Shown here: positions 37,286 through 49,200 of the stretch, in pieces | Numbering within the stretch: the stretch's first letter is position 1 | Layout of the letters: each line of letters starts with the position of its first letter | Assembly: GCA_037102815.1 (NCBI GenBank) | Contig: BTPP01000001.1 | Coordinates: 5,171,001 to 5,235,000 of the forward strand | Direction: 5' to 3' | Length of the DNA: 64,000 nucleotides | DNA from: Neurospora intermedia | Taxonomy: Eukaryota; Ascomycota; Sordariomycetes; Sordariales; Sordariaceae | Program-made: the position numbers and the translations under genes | Notes under the pieces: model-generated | The model's input: the letters and a program-made list of their open reading frames with translations, nothing else | Database searches by the model: none | What the model was told of the DNA's origin: nothing

Positions 37286-38408
37286 AGTTCTTCGCCTGAT
37301 GTAGAAAGCTCTGATAATTGCCATGCCGAGAGCCATAGGAGTAACTCGGAGGAAGAAGAGTCCAGTACATCTAATGGGTATGACGGTGATAGGCCCAACG
37401 GGGATGAGTCGGACAGTAGTAATAAGCCTGATGGGGGTGAGTGGGACAATACCTCTACATCTGAGGAAGGGTATTCCGAATCACCTCTATGGGTGTGACA
37501 GCGATATGCCCACTTGGGTTTCTAGTGAGAGTTATGGACCTAGCGGAGATGATGGAACGACACCGAGACGACCAGAATAGGTCCTAGAGGACATGTGATA
37601 AATAGCGCTCGTGCTGCCAGAAGTAGGACTGCAAAAAGCGTTACAATCAAGGAGGGAGAATGCAGGCTGTCCTCGAGGCCACGAGAGTTGGGGTGCAAAG
37701 TAGGTTGTTTGGTTGACCTATAAGACCCTCTTCCCTGTCTCTGGGGCTAGTCTAGCTTGTTTATTTGATAGGCATTTGGGGGAGTGGAAAGCTCAGTACA
37801 GACTGCCCAGACGACAAGTGTGGTTATCAGCGATATGCGTGTATCGAGGTGGGTCCCTGATTGGTACATCGATACAACAGAATCTCGTGTAAAAGCAGAT
37901 AGTAGACGTATGCAAACATCATCGCAGCAAGTCTTATCCTGGATGCAGCTAGGTAGGATGTTTCTGACCTTTGAAAAGGAATAATTCGAGATGTCTAATG
38001 TGGTGATTGAAATTCTAACATGTGGAAGGGTGATGTCGAAATTATCAGATGTTGCAGTTCAGATGAAATGCAGCAAGTTCGAAACATTCATTTCGTATCG
38101 CAAACCGCTCGCGACTCAAAATCTTCCACTTACAACTTCACAGAATCTATCATCCTTACTGCTGACTATGCAAACTCCAAAACAGTCACTTCAATCTCAA
38201 CTTTGATCACATCTCATCGATACCAGCGCTTGGAACGTTGATATTTCATTCGCATACAAACAGAAAGAAAAAAAAAAAAAAATAAGAGCGAAAAAAAAAA
38301 AGAGTGCTAAAGCGAAGCGACAACAATCTCAAATCACCAACTTAAACCGAATCTACTACCTTCCCGAACACAATCACCACCACTACCACCGCTACCAAAA
38401 CAACCGAA
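37286..38408. other. bur1 3' region with coding-like acidic stretch
   Basis: Positions 37286-37495 continue the bur1 frame after its TAG as 70 open codons rich in Ser, Asp, Glu, Asn and Gly, ending at TGA 37496-37498. A second acidic run is open in another frame to TAG 37578-37580. A unit near 37373-37403 recurs imperfectly near 37489-37520 (shared TATGGGT-like start and GATA-GCCCA end). From about 37600 to 38408 I see no coding signal; A-runs at about 38266-38300 lie before the next gene. Confidence 0.5.
38266..38300. repeat. A-rich simple repeat
   Basis: Two A-runs of about ten or more bases, separated by a short TAAGAGCG spacer, lie about 110 bp upstream of the Pop8-like start. Likely simple sequence in a promoter or leader. 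Confidence 0.8.
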
Positions 38409-38888
38409 ATGTCAACAGAAATGGATATCGACCCTCCTCCCACCACCACCACCATCACCACCACTACCAAACCCACCAAATCATCAAAATCCCTAACCCT
38501 CACCCAAACAACCATCCGCTCCCCCGTCTTCTCCTACGCCCACCTCTCCTTGGTTTCCCCCTTCCCATCCTCCTCCTCCTCCTCCTCCTCCCAAAACACC
38601 TCCTCCCTCGACACCCTAACCGCCCGGCACTACCTAACCACCGCCCTCCGCCAATTCCTCGGCGACACGGGCGCCTCGCTGGCCATCGACATGTTGCTCG
38701 TCAAGGGCACCGAGTGCTGGATTCGCGTGCCTAGGGAGGATTTGGCGGCTTTTGCGGCGGCGGTCACTGCGTACCCGGGCCATAATGTGGGAGGGGAAGA
38801 AGAACAGATGTTGATGAGGGTGGTGGGGTGTGGGGATTGGTTGGGGGCGTTGGTGGGAAGGGAGGGGGAAGGGCGAGTTTGGGGGTGA
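38409..38888 (+). CDS. POP8: Ribonuclease P/MRP subunit, Pop8-like
   Basis: One exon, 159 aa. After a low-complexity Thr-rich N-terminus (about 10-35), the body reads like the fungal Pop8 family: IRSPVFSYAHLSL, then LTARHYLTTALRQFLG, IDMLLVKGTECWIRVPRED for the central strands and helix, and a closing GCGDWLGALV. Pop8 is a small protein of RNase P and RNase MRP, which process the 5' ends of tRNA precursors and pre-rRNA in the nucleus. A Ser run at about residues 54-61 is encoded by a TCC repeat and looks like an expansion between the first two conserved blocks. The ATG at 38409 has A at -3. Identification is from remembered family motifs, so moderate. Confidence 0.72.
   Translation: MSTEMDIDPPPTTTTITTTTKPTKSSKSLTLTQTTIRSPVFSYAHLSLVSPFPSSSSSSSSQNTSSLDTLTARHYLTTALRQFLGDTGASLAIDMLLVKGTECWIRVPREDLAAFAAAVTAYPGHNVGGEEEQMLMRVVGCGDWLGALVGREGEGRVWG
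38567..38590. repeat. TCC trinucleotide microsatellite inside the Pop8-like CDS
   Basis: About eight tandem TCC units code for a Ser tract. The length is a multiple of three, so expansion would keep the frame. Confidence 0.85.
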
Positions 38889-39632
38889 GGCTTGATGAGA
38901 ATGGGCATGAGGTGTGAGACTTTGTTGGGGGGGATTGTTTGTCTTGAGTGGAGAAGGAGGGCCGTTTTGTTCAGGAGTTGGGAAGAGAGGATTGCAGTGA
39001 ATGGGAAGAGCTCCTGGGCTGAATGGCCAGGAGAGTACTGTGGCAGGAAGAGGTCGAGGCTGAGTACCTACCAGACTGTAGGCTACGGCAGCTTCAGGAA
39101 GGGGCATGCGAGGAAGATGAAGGGAGATGACTATATTCGTCCTGGTTCAATGGCCATCTCTGTGGAGAAAGAATTGGCTTAAATTGGTACGGCCCTCGCG
39201 GCGAATGATCTGGGTCGGCGACTGTACACGAGGTTCCAAGAGCGTCATACGGACTACCCACTCCCATCTCTGTGTGCGGTACATAGTTGTGATGGTCCCC
39301 TATGAGAAGACAGAAGACTTGGCTTTTACGCAAAGGTCGCGGATCCATGCAGACGGGGTTATGAACGAGGCAACGTCGAGATTGTCCATTGGCAGACTAG
39401 AAAATATCACCACTATGGAATCCAAATAACACCAGAAGGAACATAAATCATCAAGACAAGAAGAAAAGCCCCAACACCATAACCCCGATACTCCTGCGCG
39501 CGACGCCTAATCACATGCAATCGAAAGCCAAAACAGAACCATGATCCTTGCAAAACATGCCCGATCTACACAGCATCCCGAGGTATTCACGCCGTTTTAT
39601 TTTCTGTTGTGCTATACAAATACATCCAACTT
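38889..39632. other. Convergent 3' spacer, Pop8-like / PP5
   Basis: A 744-bp convergent spacer. It has open frames of about 90-100 codons but no motif or linked exon; presumably 3' UTRs. The first 150 bp are G-rich on the + strand. Confidence 0.5.
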
Positions 39633-41485
39633 TTACATCAGCGACGACATGACGGAGCTTTGCGCATATGCCTAGAAAAAGGGGTTAGCTTCAGTATGGT
39701 GGCGACTCACAGAGGTCAAGAAGACTCACCATGGGCTTAATATTGGGATGCGGCACGGCATCGAACTGCGAGAACTTCAACTTGTAATCGGGACCAATGT
39801 TGATGTAAGCGCCCTTGTTCTCCGTCATGTCGCAGTACTTGGGCGCCGAGAAGACGGTGATGCACTTTCCGTCGTGCTCCTCCTCGTAACCGTCCATGCG
39901 AACCTCGTGACTGCGGATGATGGCCTCCAAACCGTTCTTGTCGCAGAAACGCTTGGTAACGTCGGGACCGAACTGCATGCCAACACCGCGCTTGCTGGGG
40001 CCGCGACCAGGGAATGGCTGAGGATCTGTCCAGAGCATCTCCATCATGAGACCAGCCTGACCGGGCTGCTTCTGCTTGTGACGGTCGAGCTTGCGGATGT
40101 CGTCGAGCGTGACATTGTCGTCCGAGAAGAGACCCCCGTGGAGGACGAGGAACTTCTTGCCAATCAATGTGGCGAGCGGGAGGGCCGAGAAACTTTCCGA
40201 AAAGAGCTTGTAGGTTCTGGGAAGGTGAGATATGTCAGCTGGTGTGTGCTCGAAAATTCAGGATGTCGCATAATGGGCGCAAAGAGTTCGACTCGCTTAC
40301 CTCTCGTTGTACTTGTGCTTGCACTCGCCCTCGAAGCCGTACACCCTGTTCATGTCGTCTGTCTCGTGGTTTCCGCGGTTGATGAAGAAGCCGTTTGGCC
40401 TTAACCACTTGTAGGCATAAAGGAGGAGGGCAATTTCGGTCGACCAGGAACCTCTGTCAACGAAGTCGCCGTTAAACAAGTAGTAGTGCTTATCGCTAGG
40501 GAAGCCGTTCAACCTGAAGAGCTCCATCAGGTCGAAATATTGGCCTATTCACAATTTGTCAGTAACCATCAGCTTGGAGGGGGCCATGCAAGGGCAAACC
40601 AACCGTGGGTATCACCGCAAACTGTCAACTGCACATCCTCGGGAATGTCCACCTCAACCATGGTGGGCTCATTATATACAATGTTTCTGACGGCGATGAT
40701 GATTTGGTAAACGTATTTCTTGTGGATCAGTTTGCCGCGCTTGAAGCGCTCAATCATGTCGTCGATAAACTCCTGTGTCATCTCATTCCCTTCGAGGCGC
40801 ACGCCATCGTAAGAAGCATCCACTGCCATGGACTCGACATCGAGGCCCTCAGCAGCAGACAGCTCATCGCCGACTTCGATAGCGGCGAAGAAGGCGAGCT
40901 GGCGCACAATCTTCTCGCACTCGACAAGCTTGAGCTTGGCATCCTTGTTATCGGGGGCAATCTTGACGCAAGTCTTGAAATCCTTGACGGCTTCCTTGGG
41001 GTTCAGGATGGCGGCGTAGGCAGTAGCGCGACGGTAGTAGGCCTAGACAGAAGGGAGGGGTTCGGATTAGCAACTGCTTGGATTTGCGACTTCTCTCCAG
41101 AGAGATTGATAAGACTGCGGCAATGTCAGCCAGGAAGGGCTTGGACGTACCTTGACGAAGCCCGGGTTGAGCTCAATGGCTTTTGTGGCATCGCGAATAG
41201 CATAGCCGTATGCTTCTGTTTTGAGATGGGCCTATGCGACGGAGCAAGAAATCGCGGTTAGTTGTCACGCGACCACTTCAAAAAAGCGCGATTGTCGGGG
41301 GAGGCGACGTCGGCGACGGGGGCAGCGGCACGAACCTGAGCTCTGTTGGACCAGAAAGTAGGTTCCTTATCGTTGAGCTCGATGGCCTTGTCGTAAAACT
41401 CGATGGCCTTGGGCCAGTCGTGGGCGGCGAAGGCCTTGTTGCCCTCGTTCTTGAAGGCGATGGCCTGCTCTTGGGGTGTCGTCAT
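39633..41485 (-). CDS. PPT1: Serine/threonine protein phosphatase 5 (TPR-PP5, Ppt1)
   Basis: Six exons, complement(39633..39671, 39730..40216, 40301..40544, 40604..41042, 41151..41231, 41336..41485), 479 aa, the usual PP5 length. Three TPR repeats fill about residues 6-115 and bind Hsp90 in the family. The PPP-type catalytic domain then carries the two-metal motifs GDTHGQYFD (D220), GDFVDRGSWS and RGNHE, and later FLVLHGGL, IIRSHEV and SAPKYCD. The last, 13-codon exon encodes the short C-terminal helix (AYAQSSVMSSLM) that in mammalian PP5 helps hold the TPR domain over the active site. The protein is cytosolic and nuclear and dephosphorylates Hsp90 co-chaperones such as Cdc37. All six exons keep frame with consensus splice ends. 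Confidence 0.96.
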
Positions 41486-42865
41486 TGTCTCTGGTTTATG
41501 TGGGCGATGTGAGGGTGTCCTGGGTGTGTATCCGGGTGATACTGTGGGTGCTACCTTGGACTCGGGCGCGCCAACATGCGGAAAAAGAATTTGGATTACC
41601 CAAAGAAAGAAAGAGTCCAAAGGAAACAACTGGAACCGGACAAGGATGGCCGTTCTTCGCTTTTTATAAGTCAGGTACACGGGGCCAGTGAAGGCGAAAA
41701 CGTATGAGAGATGGGGTTAGATAAGAAAATATGCTACAGTGTAAACAAAAGTATCCAGCTCGAAAGAAAGAGAAATATGTAGTCTCATATGCCAGAAGGG
41801 TACGGGTTAGGAAGTTGGCCGTAGAAGAAAAGATGTCAAGTTCAGGTTGACAGAAAGTATCTGGTCAATCTTGCGCAAATCGGAGATCGGAGACTGACAG
41901 GCGGCATTCAGTGCGGGTTGCGGGCTACAAAAATAAAATTGCCCCGCATATGCGACTAACGATGGGACTTTAGGGTGTCTCGGCGCGGCAATCGGCCTGT
42001 TTTTTTGTTTGTTATTCTATCCATCCGTGATCGAGCTTTCGTTCTGGTATACATAACAATTACTTAGTGAATTTGCTGCCCAAGACGGTCATGAACTGCT
42101 GCCATCTCAAGAAAATCATAAAGTTCGTTGCGCCGGTGGGCGGTCCACGTTGATCTTCGGAAGCCCGCAAATCTTGGTCGTTATCATGCGGATAACGGCA
42201 GTCGCGAACGGTTCATACCGGGCGGTAACTTTGGTACGGTGACGGGGTACACTTGAGTGGAGCCTCCGAGACCGTGTGGGGGAACCAACCCCACGATGCC
42301 GGACCCGCTGTTCCGGGGCACCACGTGGGTCAACAAGGCGGGATCGTCATATGTACCGGAGCTGTCATGGGAATTCGGAATGTGCCGTGATGGTGGAGGG
42401 TCGGAATCTGATATAGGCCACTCGTCAGAATGGTTGAGAGAATCTCTGCGTCTTGAAGAGTCGATCCCGTCCCGCTGAGCGGAGCCAGCTGCTGGTCAAT
42501 CATGTATCATCAGTTTGAGAGAGTTGAAAAGAATTGAGTCAGTCAAAGTGCTACACCAAAGTATGGCAATAGAGGTTTTATGCATCGGTAGCAAATAGAA
42601 ACACAACGAAGATCACAAATATCGAAAGTAGCGCCTCATGGTATCACTCGGTCCTGCTCAAGTCGAGGGAGTGTTCCCATGACCATGTACTCTGCCGTGC
42701 TTCCCCTAACATACCATGTCCAAGAAAACCCAGTCAAACCCCGTAACTTCAATGTTTTGGTTATGCCATTACTCCAATATGATCTTGCATGTACCTTCTT
42801 TGTCGGTTGCCTATGGACTCGGAATTGTGCTCATTGCCGTAAAGACCCTTAGCCAAGCTAACATG
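41486..42865. other. PP5 promoter / orphan TM protein 3' region
   Basis: A 1.4 kb spacer between two minus-strand genes. It has short open frames only and no exon chain found. Confidence 0.5.
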
Positions 42866-43460
42866 TTACCTCCCCGTGCGATCATCTATCTCCTCGTCGC
42901 TATCGTCTCGAAAGCCCTGTTCCAGACTGTACACATTTTTAGCCTCAGGAAGCTTGAAGGGGGGAAAGATACGGTCACTGACTCTCTACTTAGCCTCCTA
43001 TTGCTGTCGTCAATTGTAGGCTGTTCACGGCGCTCCAGAGCCCTCCTGAGAGCTTCATCCACTTCGTTCAGCTCCTCCCCGTCATCCGAATCAAAGTCAG
43101 TACTTGGGCGGTTATCGGCCACATCGATGCGATCTTGCAGTCTGGCCCTCCACGCCGAAGTTATAAACCATGTAGTAATGCGATCGGTGAGGCGTGCACG
43201 CAGGGATGATGCTCCATCGGTTATCGTCTCGAGCGGAAGATATTGGCTGTAGCGGTTTCGGTATCGTTGCCAGATGGGAATGACGGCGAAGGTTAATACG
43301 AGGTAGAGAATCAGGGCTATGATCGCAGGGACAATTAATGTCTATATGGTGTTCGAAGAGGTTAGTGACTGGGAAACGAACAGCATTGAATCGTGACTGA
43401 TCTCTTGAATGTCTGTGTCTTTGTCTTGCTCACCTTGATCGCGGAAAAGTCGGCGCCCAT
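42866..43460 (-). CDS. Small single-pass membrane protein, function unknown
   Basis: Three exons, complement(42866..42916, 42973..43341, 43434..43460), 148 aa. The first exon encodes only nine residues (MGADFSAIK). The second opens with a strongly hydrophobic segment, LIVPAIIALILYLVLTFAVI, then Trp/Arg/Tyr-rich juxtamembrane residues, an amphipathic Arg-rich stretch and an acidic tail (DSDDGEELNEVDEA). The third exon adds GFRDDSDEE and ends shortly after. The shape, a short N-terminus, one helix and an acidic cytosolic tail, recurs in filamentous ascomycetes as I remember it, without a known function. The last intron could alternatively use the GTGACC donor six bases earlier, dropping two residues. 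I would call it conserved hypothetical; localisation is not predictable from what I see. Confidence 0.7.
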
Positions 43461-46243
43461 GATGACGACAACCTGGCCCGCTGCCGTGCAAGGACTTCAA
43501 CGAGTCCAGTTACAGAAGGTGATAGTCTCGGCTGAAGAGGCCTTGAGGTTGTGATGAAAGGCTATGAGGCTGAACAAGCCAGATGTGGTGGCCGCGGCGT
43601 AAAGTGCCCCTGTTGCCTACGGAGGTTCCGCTTGCGACAAACCTATGTAACATATACAAATGCGGCACGTAATCGCGTGCGGAAAGGTGTACCTGCGCTA
43701 ACTGCGCGCGCAGTACTGTAGCCACCTGGGCTTGACAGGCCAGACGTTGTGGAACAGTGCACTGTAGCGTTCCTGGACTGGGCTCACCCGGCCCTTCCAT
43801 GTATCGGGTCTCTGTGGCATGGCCCGACTGAGCGAGGCCCGGGCCCAAAATAGCAACGGAACGACACCCTCAAGGTTGATGAGATGCAGAAACCTAACAG
43901 ACTGCCCTGATGATCCAGGGGCATCAACGGCCTCATGTAGGGATCCCAGAGGATGTCTTTCTTACCAACAAGTGGAACATCCTATACAGTTTTCGACCTC
44001 CACAAGTGTGTTTCTCGCTCATACCTCTAGCTTGAGGACTTTTGTTCTTTTGTCTTCAGATCATCTTGACCTCTTTTGGTTGGGATAGTGAGACGCAGGG
44101 ATGATGATACTCGGATAGAACGGTGATGATTGGGCAAGGGATCAGGAGCCAATTTTAATATCAGTTCGATGTGATTCCATCATATCAATCTGCCCCCACC
44201 AGGGGCACTTTGGGAAGGTGGAGGATTAGTCAAGTCATAGTTCCAGCCGCTATGCCTACTTATGCTATTGTATGTACGATGGATGTACATACTAGCAATG
44301 TGGACATATATGGCGCGGCTGAATGTGCCACCAATGCATACGAAGATGCCGAAGCTCGCATAGGATACAACCACTGTGACTCTTTGTCACCATTATGCGT
44401 ATCGTTTCAGGTTGACCAGCGGCCTTTTCGGTATTCGGTTGACAAGCTTCTTTCATTGAGTTTCTTTCATCCCATTCTGTGCCGATTTGTGATTTCATCA
44501 CTTCCGTATATGAACCATCGGTTAGGTTCAGATGGATGTTTCGGATGGTCGTGGATGGGAAAATGAAAGAACGGAAGAAACCCGGACAGCCGAGTCCCTG
44601 CGTCTTGACCACTAACAAAATTCCCCGCCTGTGATTCAAGACATCAGGGGTGATGATGTGCCCAGCTAAGCCGCTTTCAGCGCATCGAAACCCCCCTTTG
44701 CTGTGATGTTGAGGTCTCCCATCAGAAGGTGCAGCTGTTAAGAGTGCACGGTGCACCCTCCCGCGCCATGCTAGAGTTGCCCCTGCGATTGCCGAGCGTT
44801 GTTCGCGTTCACACGGCAAGGAACCCCAACCTCACTCTCTCTCAAGTGATCTCTCATTCGGCTCATTCAACCACTTCACCTCAGTCCAGTCTCGCTGTAA
44901 CTTCTGAATGGTCATCTGCCTCTGCCTCTCCTTTTCCCGAGCTTGTCTTTCATAGCTGATAATTCGCGGGTGAGCCAGCCACCACCGGACGACGCTCCAC
45001 CCGTCGTCGTTGCCATTGCTCCTTTTCTTTCCCAATCATCGCTCATAGAAGACCACCATTCATTTGCCGCCCGATCTGAAGACAACCTTCAATTTCGTCC
45101 GAGTGGGTAACTAAGCCCGTCCAAGACAGGCCCTCCAGTGCCCCACGCGCGCGCGCGCTTCCACCCCAAAGTTAGGTACCGCCAACAACCTGGGCCAAAT
45201 CCACCAGACCCCTCGAACGGGAGAGTCCGTCCCTGACGAGCCCTGACGGTTTGACCAACGAACGGGACTTTGTCGTTCTCCTAGTTCAGCCTCGGCGTAG
45301 CTACCTTATCTACTCTAGCACTTTTGGTAGCGAGCGAGCTGTGAGTGTCGCATACCTACCTCTACCTACTCATCACCCCTCCTTGCCGTCAGCCAGGTCG
45401 CCAGTATACTGCCTCTACACTACATACTAGGTAGGTAACTACAGTACTCTCTATCTATACTTCCAACACGAGATCCATAAGTCGAAGTCGACGACATCCT
45501 ACACTACTACCTAGGTATTTCCAGGTTTCGCCGGCTACGCTACACGGACAGACGCGGGTACGGATATTTGCGCCCGCTCGTACATTTGCGACGTGACCCC
45601 TTTGACTTTCACTTCAGTTCCATTCCCTTCGAAGATCGGGCTATTTCCCATCTGGATTGTATTGGCAACACGGTCTCGATGCAGTCTAGTTTGGGTCAGC
45701 ACACATCCATACACATCTCGCCCGAGTGCGCCCATCCCACCAGCTAGCAGTGCTAGCAGCTAGCCTACCTCGAGGCCCGCCTCTGCGCAAAAGCTTGCCC
45801 GGGCACGGCTACCCTCCGAACTCCTCAACTTGACCTCATGCTAAAAACACCAATGGTTCATGCAGCAGGAAGGCCATGCTCACCAACCGTTATTGCCCGC
45901 AAAGAACATGATGCGATCCACCCAGGGCCTCAGACACCGAGTCCATTGACGGCATTTGCTCCGTATCCATTTCAACGCACTCATTTACCAATTGACCCAC
46001 CCGCGCATTGATTGCCTATACAACTACCCACTCCGCGCCTCGAGACGAGACCCGACCCGGCCCGGCCCCTCGACACCCCTCGACGCCCCTCTACAGCGAT
46101 CCAGATACCCACGATACCCGCTCGCCTATTGCTGAGGAACCACCCCCGAACAACACGTAGGCAGCTTGCGCTGCTGGGACTGTACTCTGGTGTACTGCCC
46201 TGCCGGTAGCGAAGCGGCCGCTTCACACATCCCGTCCCGCGCC
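43461..46243. other. Long divergent spacer upstream of the formin
   Basis: 2.8 kb head-to-head region. No supported exon; a 175-codon minus frame (44292-44819) starts at TTG and lacks any motif. The last 900 bp have many TACCTA/TAGGTA words (about 45345-45515), a CG repeat at 45145-45158, and are C-rich up to the start. It is probably a long promoter and leader for the formin. Confidence 0.5.
45145..45158. repeat. CG dinucleotide repeat
   Basis: An alternating C/G run of about 13 bases in the formin upstream region. Confidence 0.8.
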
Positions 46244-49200
46244 ATGTCCTCCCACGACAAGAATGGGAGGGCCACCTCCTCGAGCGGCAAGGCCTCCTCC
46301 TTCTTCTCGAGAGCCACTGGCAAGAACAAGGCCGACAAACGGAACGCAAGCGATGAGGGTGGCCGATACCTTGCCGCCGACAACGACGCCGCCAGCACCC
46401 ATACCGCACGCAGTTCGCGCCATTACCGGGACTCGTCTGTAATATCGCTGGACCGTCCCGACACGCCCGAATCTGGCCTCAACATGACGGCAGGGGTCGT
46501 CACGACGATCCCCTATGACCCTGTTTCCCCCGACAATCGCTCCCCCGTCGCCCTCGACCACCTTCCCAGGCCCGACCAAATGCCCCTAAGGCGAGAGCTA
46601 GTACCACACCACCTAAACAAAGGCACCGGTGACTTCCACCAGTATCCTACCATCGACCAAAGCCCAAGCTCCCCCTATAATGGGCAGTCACCCAGCGCAT
46701 CAAGTTCGCGCTCAACCCTCGCTACCGCTAACATCACCATGGCCTCCACGGGCCGCCAGGCCCAGTTTCAGCAATGGGGACCACCGAGAGAGAGCAGTTT
46801 GCCCGGGTACAATTCCAGAGGCCACTCGTACATGACAACCCGCAGTTCGGGCGACAATGCCAGCATCTACTCAGGTAGGGACGGACACTACCAAGAAGCC
46901 CCAGGAACCAGCCATCGCTCATCCAGGATAGGACTCCCTAGTACTTCGTCTCAGTCATCCTACCTTTCTCCCCATGCCCATAAGGACAGAGATACCCAGC
47001 GGTTAACCAAGGTCGCTGCCGGCCACCAGGGCTCCGAAGGATTCAACTTTCCCAAACCAGACGATGACAATGTGATTGAACAGATGTTCATAAACCTGAT
47101 GCAAAAGCGAGGATGGCACAACCTCCCGGACCAGGCCAAGCGCCAGATGATCGCATACCCCGCCGCGAAGAAATGGACCTTGATTTACCAGGATCGACTC
47201 ACCGAGTGGCAGGGCGAACAGAAGCGCAGACAGACGGCCAAGATTGGCCAATATAGCAATGTCGATATTACCCAATCCTCCGATGACGAAGGCAGCCCCG
47301 AGTGGTATGTGCGCAAGGTCATGGAAAACGCTCTGGACAGCAAAGGGCTCGGAGGACTCGAAGTCAACCTTCGGACACAGCAGATCGGCTGGGTCAAGCG
47401 CTTCATCGACTGTCAGGGACAGATCGCCTTGACCAATGTCCTGCTAAAGATGAACCGAAAGACTGCCTATGGACCTGCTCAGCCGGATAATGGAAGATTG
47501 GATAAGAATTTGGACCGAGAATACGACATTGTCAAGTGTTTGAAGGCTCTTATGAACAACAAGTTTGGCGCAGACGATGCGCTAGCTCACCAACAGGTTA
47601 TTGTGGCTCTGGCCACCTCCCTTATATCCCCTCGGCTCACCACCCGGAAGCTTGTCAGCGAAGTTCTAACATTCCTCTGCCATTGGGGCGAAGGCAAGGG
47701 CCATGTCAAGGTCATCGAGGCCATGGACGTCGTTAAGGCCCAGCAAGGCGAAAACGGGCGCTTCGATGCTTGGATGCGTCTTGTTGAGGTCACCGTCGAC
47801 GGCCGCGGAAAGATGGGCAGTTTGGTCGGTGCTAGTGAGGAGGTACGAAGTGGTGGCATTGGCATGGAGAATCTGCTCATGGAATACGCCGTTGCTACAC
47901 TCATCTTGGTCAACATGTTGGTCGATGCCCCTGAGAAGGACCTGCAGCTGCGCATCCACATTCGAGCTCAGTTTACGGCCTGTGGCATCAGGCGTATCCT
48001 GAACAAGATGGAGGCCTTTCAGTATGAGCTGATTGACAAGCAAATCGAGCGGTTCCGCTCCAACGAAGCTATCGACTATGAGGATATGCTCGAGCGTGAG
48101 AACAGCAGCATCAAAGATAGTATCGAGGGTGAGGTTAAGGACCTCAACGACCCGGTACAAATTGTAGATGCTATACAGCAGCGGCTTAATGGAACCAAGA
48201 CACAGGACTACTTTGTATCTGCTCTCCAGCATTTGCTGTTGATCAGGGACAATGATGGCGAAGAGAGATTGCGCATGTTCCAGCTGGTGGACTCCATGCT
48301 CAGCTACGTAGCTATGGACCGCCGGTTGCCGGACATGGACCTCAAGCAGAGTCTCAACTTCACCGTCCAAAGTCTGTTAGATAAGCTCCATACCGACTCT
48401 GAAGCACGTCAAGCTCTAGATGAGGCCCTCGAAGCCCGGCAAATAGCTGATGCCGCTATGGCGGAGAGGGATGAGATGAAGGAGAGACTGGCCTTGGGAG
48501 CAGATGGTCTGGTGGCTAAGCTACAAAAGCAGATTGATGAGCAAGCCATGTTCATCGAGGCCCAGAAAAGGCGTGCTGAGGGTCTCAAGTCGGAGCTTGC
48601 CAGTTTGCAGACCCTGCGGGCAAAGGAGGCGCAACGCTACGAGCTAGAGACCCGCGAACTGTACCTCATGCTTCGCGACGCTCAAGATGTAGCTGCCTCC
48701 AACGCCACCAAGGGCAACGCTAAACTTGGTGAGGAAGACGTGGCCCGCATGCAAGGCATCCTCGATCGCGAGAGGCTTCTGGAGCGCCTGCAAATGCAGA
48801 TTGAGCGCCAAAAGACGCAGTTCAAGCTTGAAGGAAGAGTATGGGGCGAAGTGATCGGCCCTTCGGATAGGCTCCGAGCTCTTCGGGAGGAGATGGATGG
48901 CTTTGGCGACGACACACCGGAGGGTGTGCCACCCAAGGACTTCACCAACAGCATGCTTGGTAGCGTCAAGAGGTCGACCAGAATACCCAGAAAGCCTGTT
49001 GGTTCCCGGTCAGACCATGTCGAGGACGTTCTAGAGGAGAGCGATGTCGAAATCGGGGACGACGGCGAGATCGTGTACGAGAAGCCTCGCGTGGTCAAGA
49101 TCAGGAGGCCTGTCGTGGACCCCAAGCAGACCAATGGTATGTTCAACGAACTCACTGGGAAGGTCAGAAGGTACGATGCCAGCGACTCCGAGGAAGGAGA

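Noticed and set aside
42716-43252. 178-codon + strand frame
   Set aside because: Antisense to the small membrane-protein gene, which has better splice and motif support.
44292-44819. 175-codon minus-strand frame upstream of the formin
   Set aside because: Starts at TTG; composition looks random and no domain is visible.
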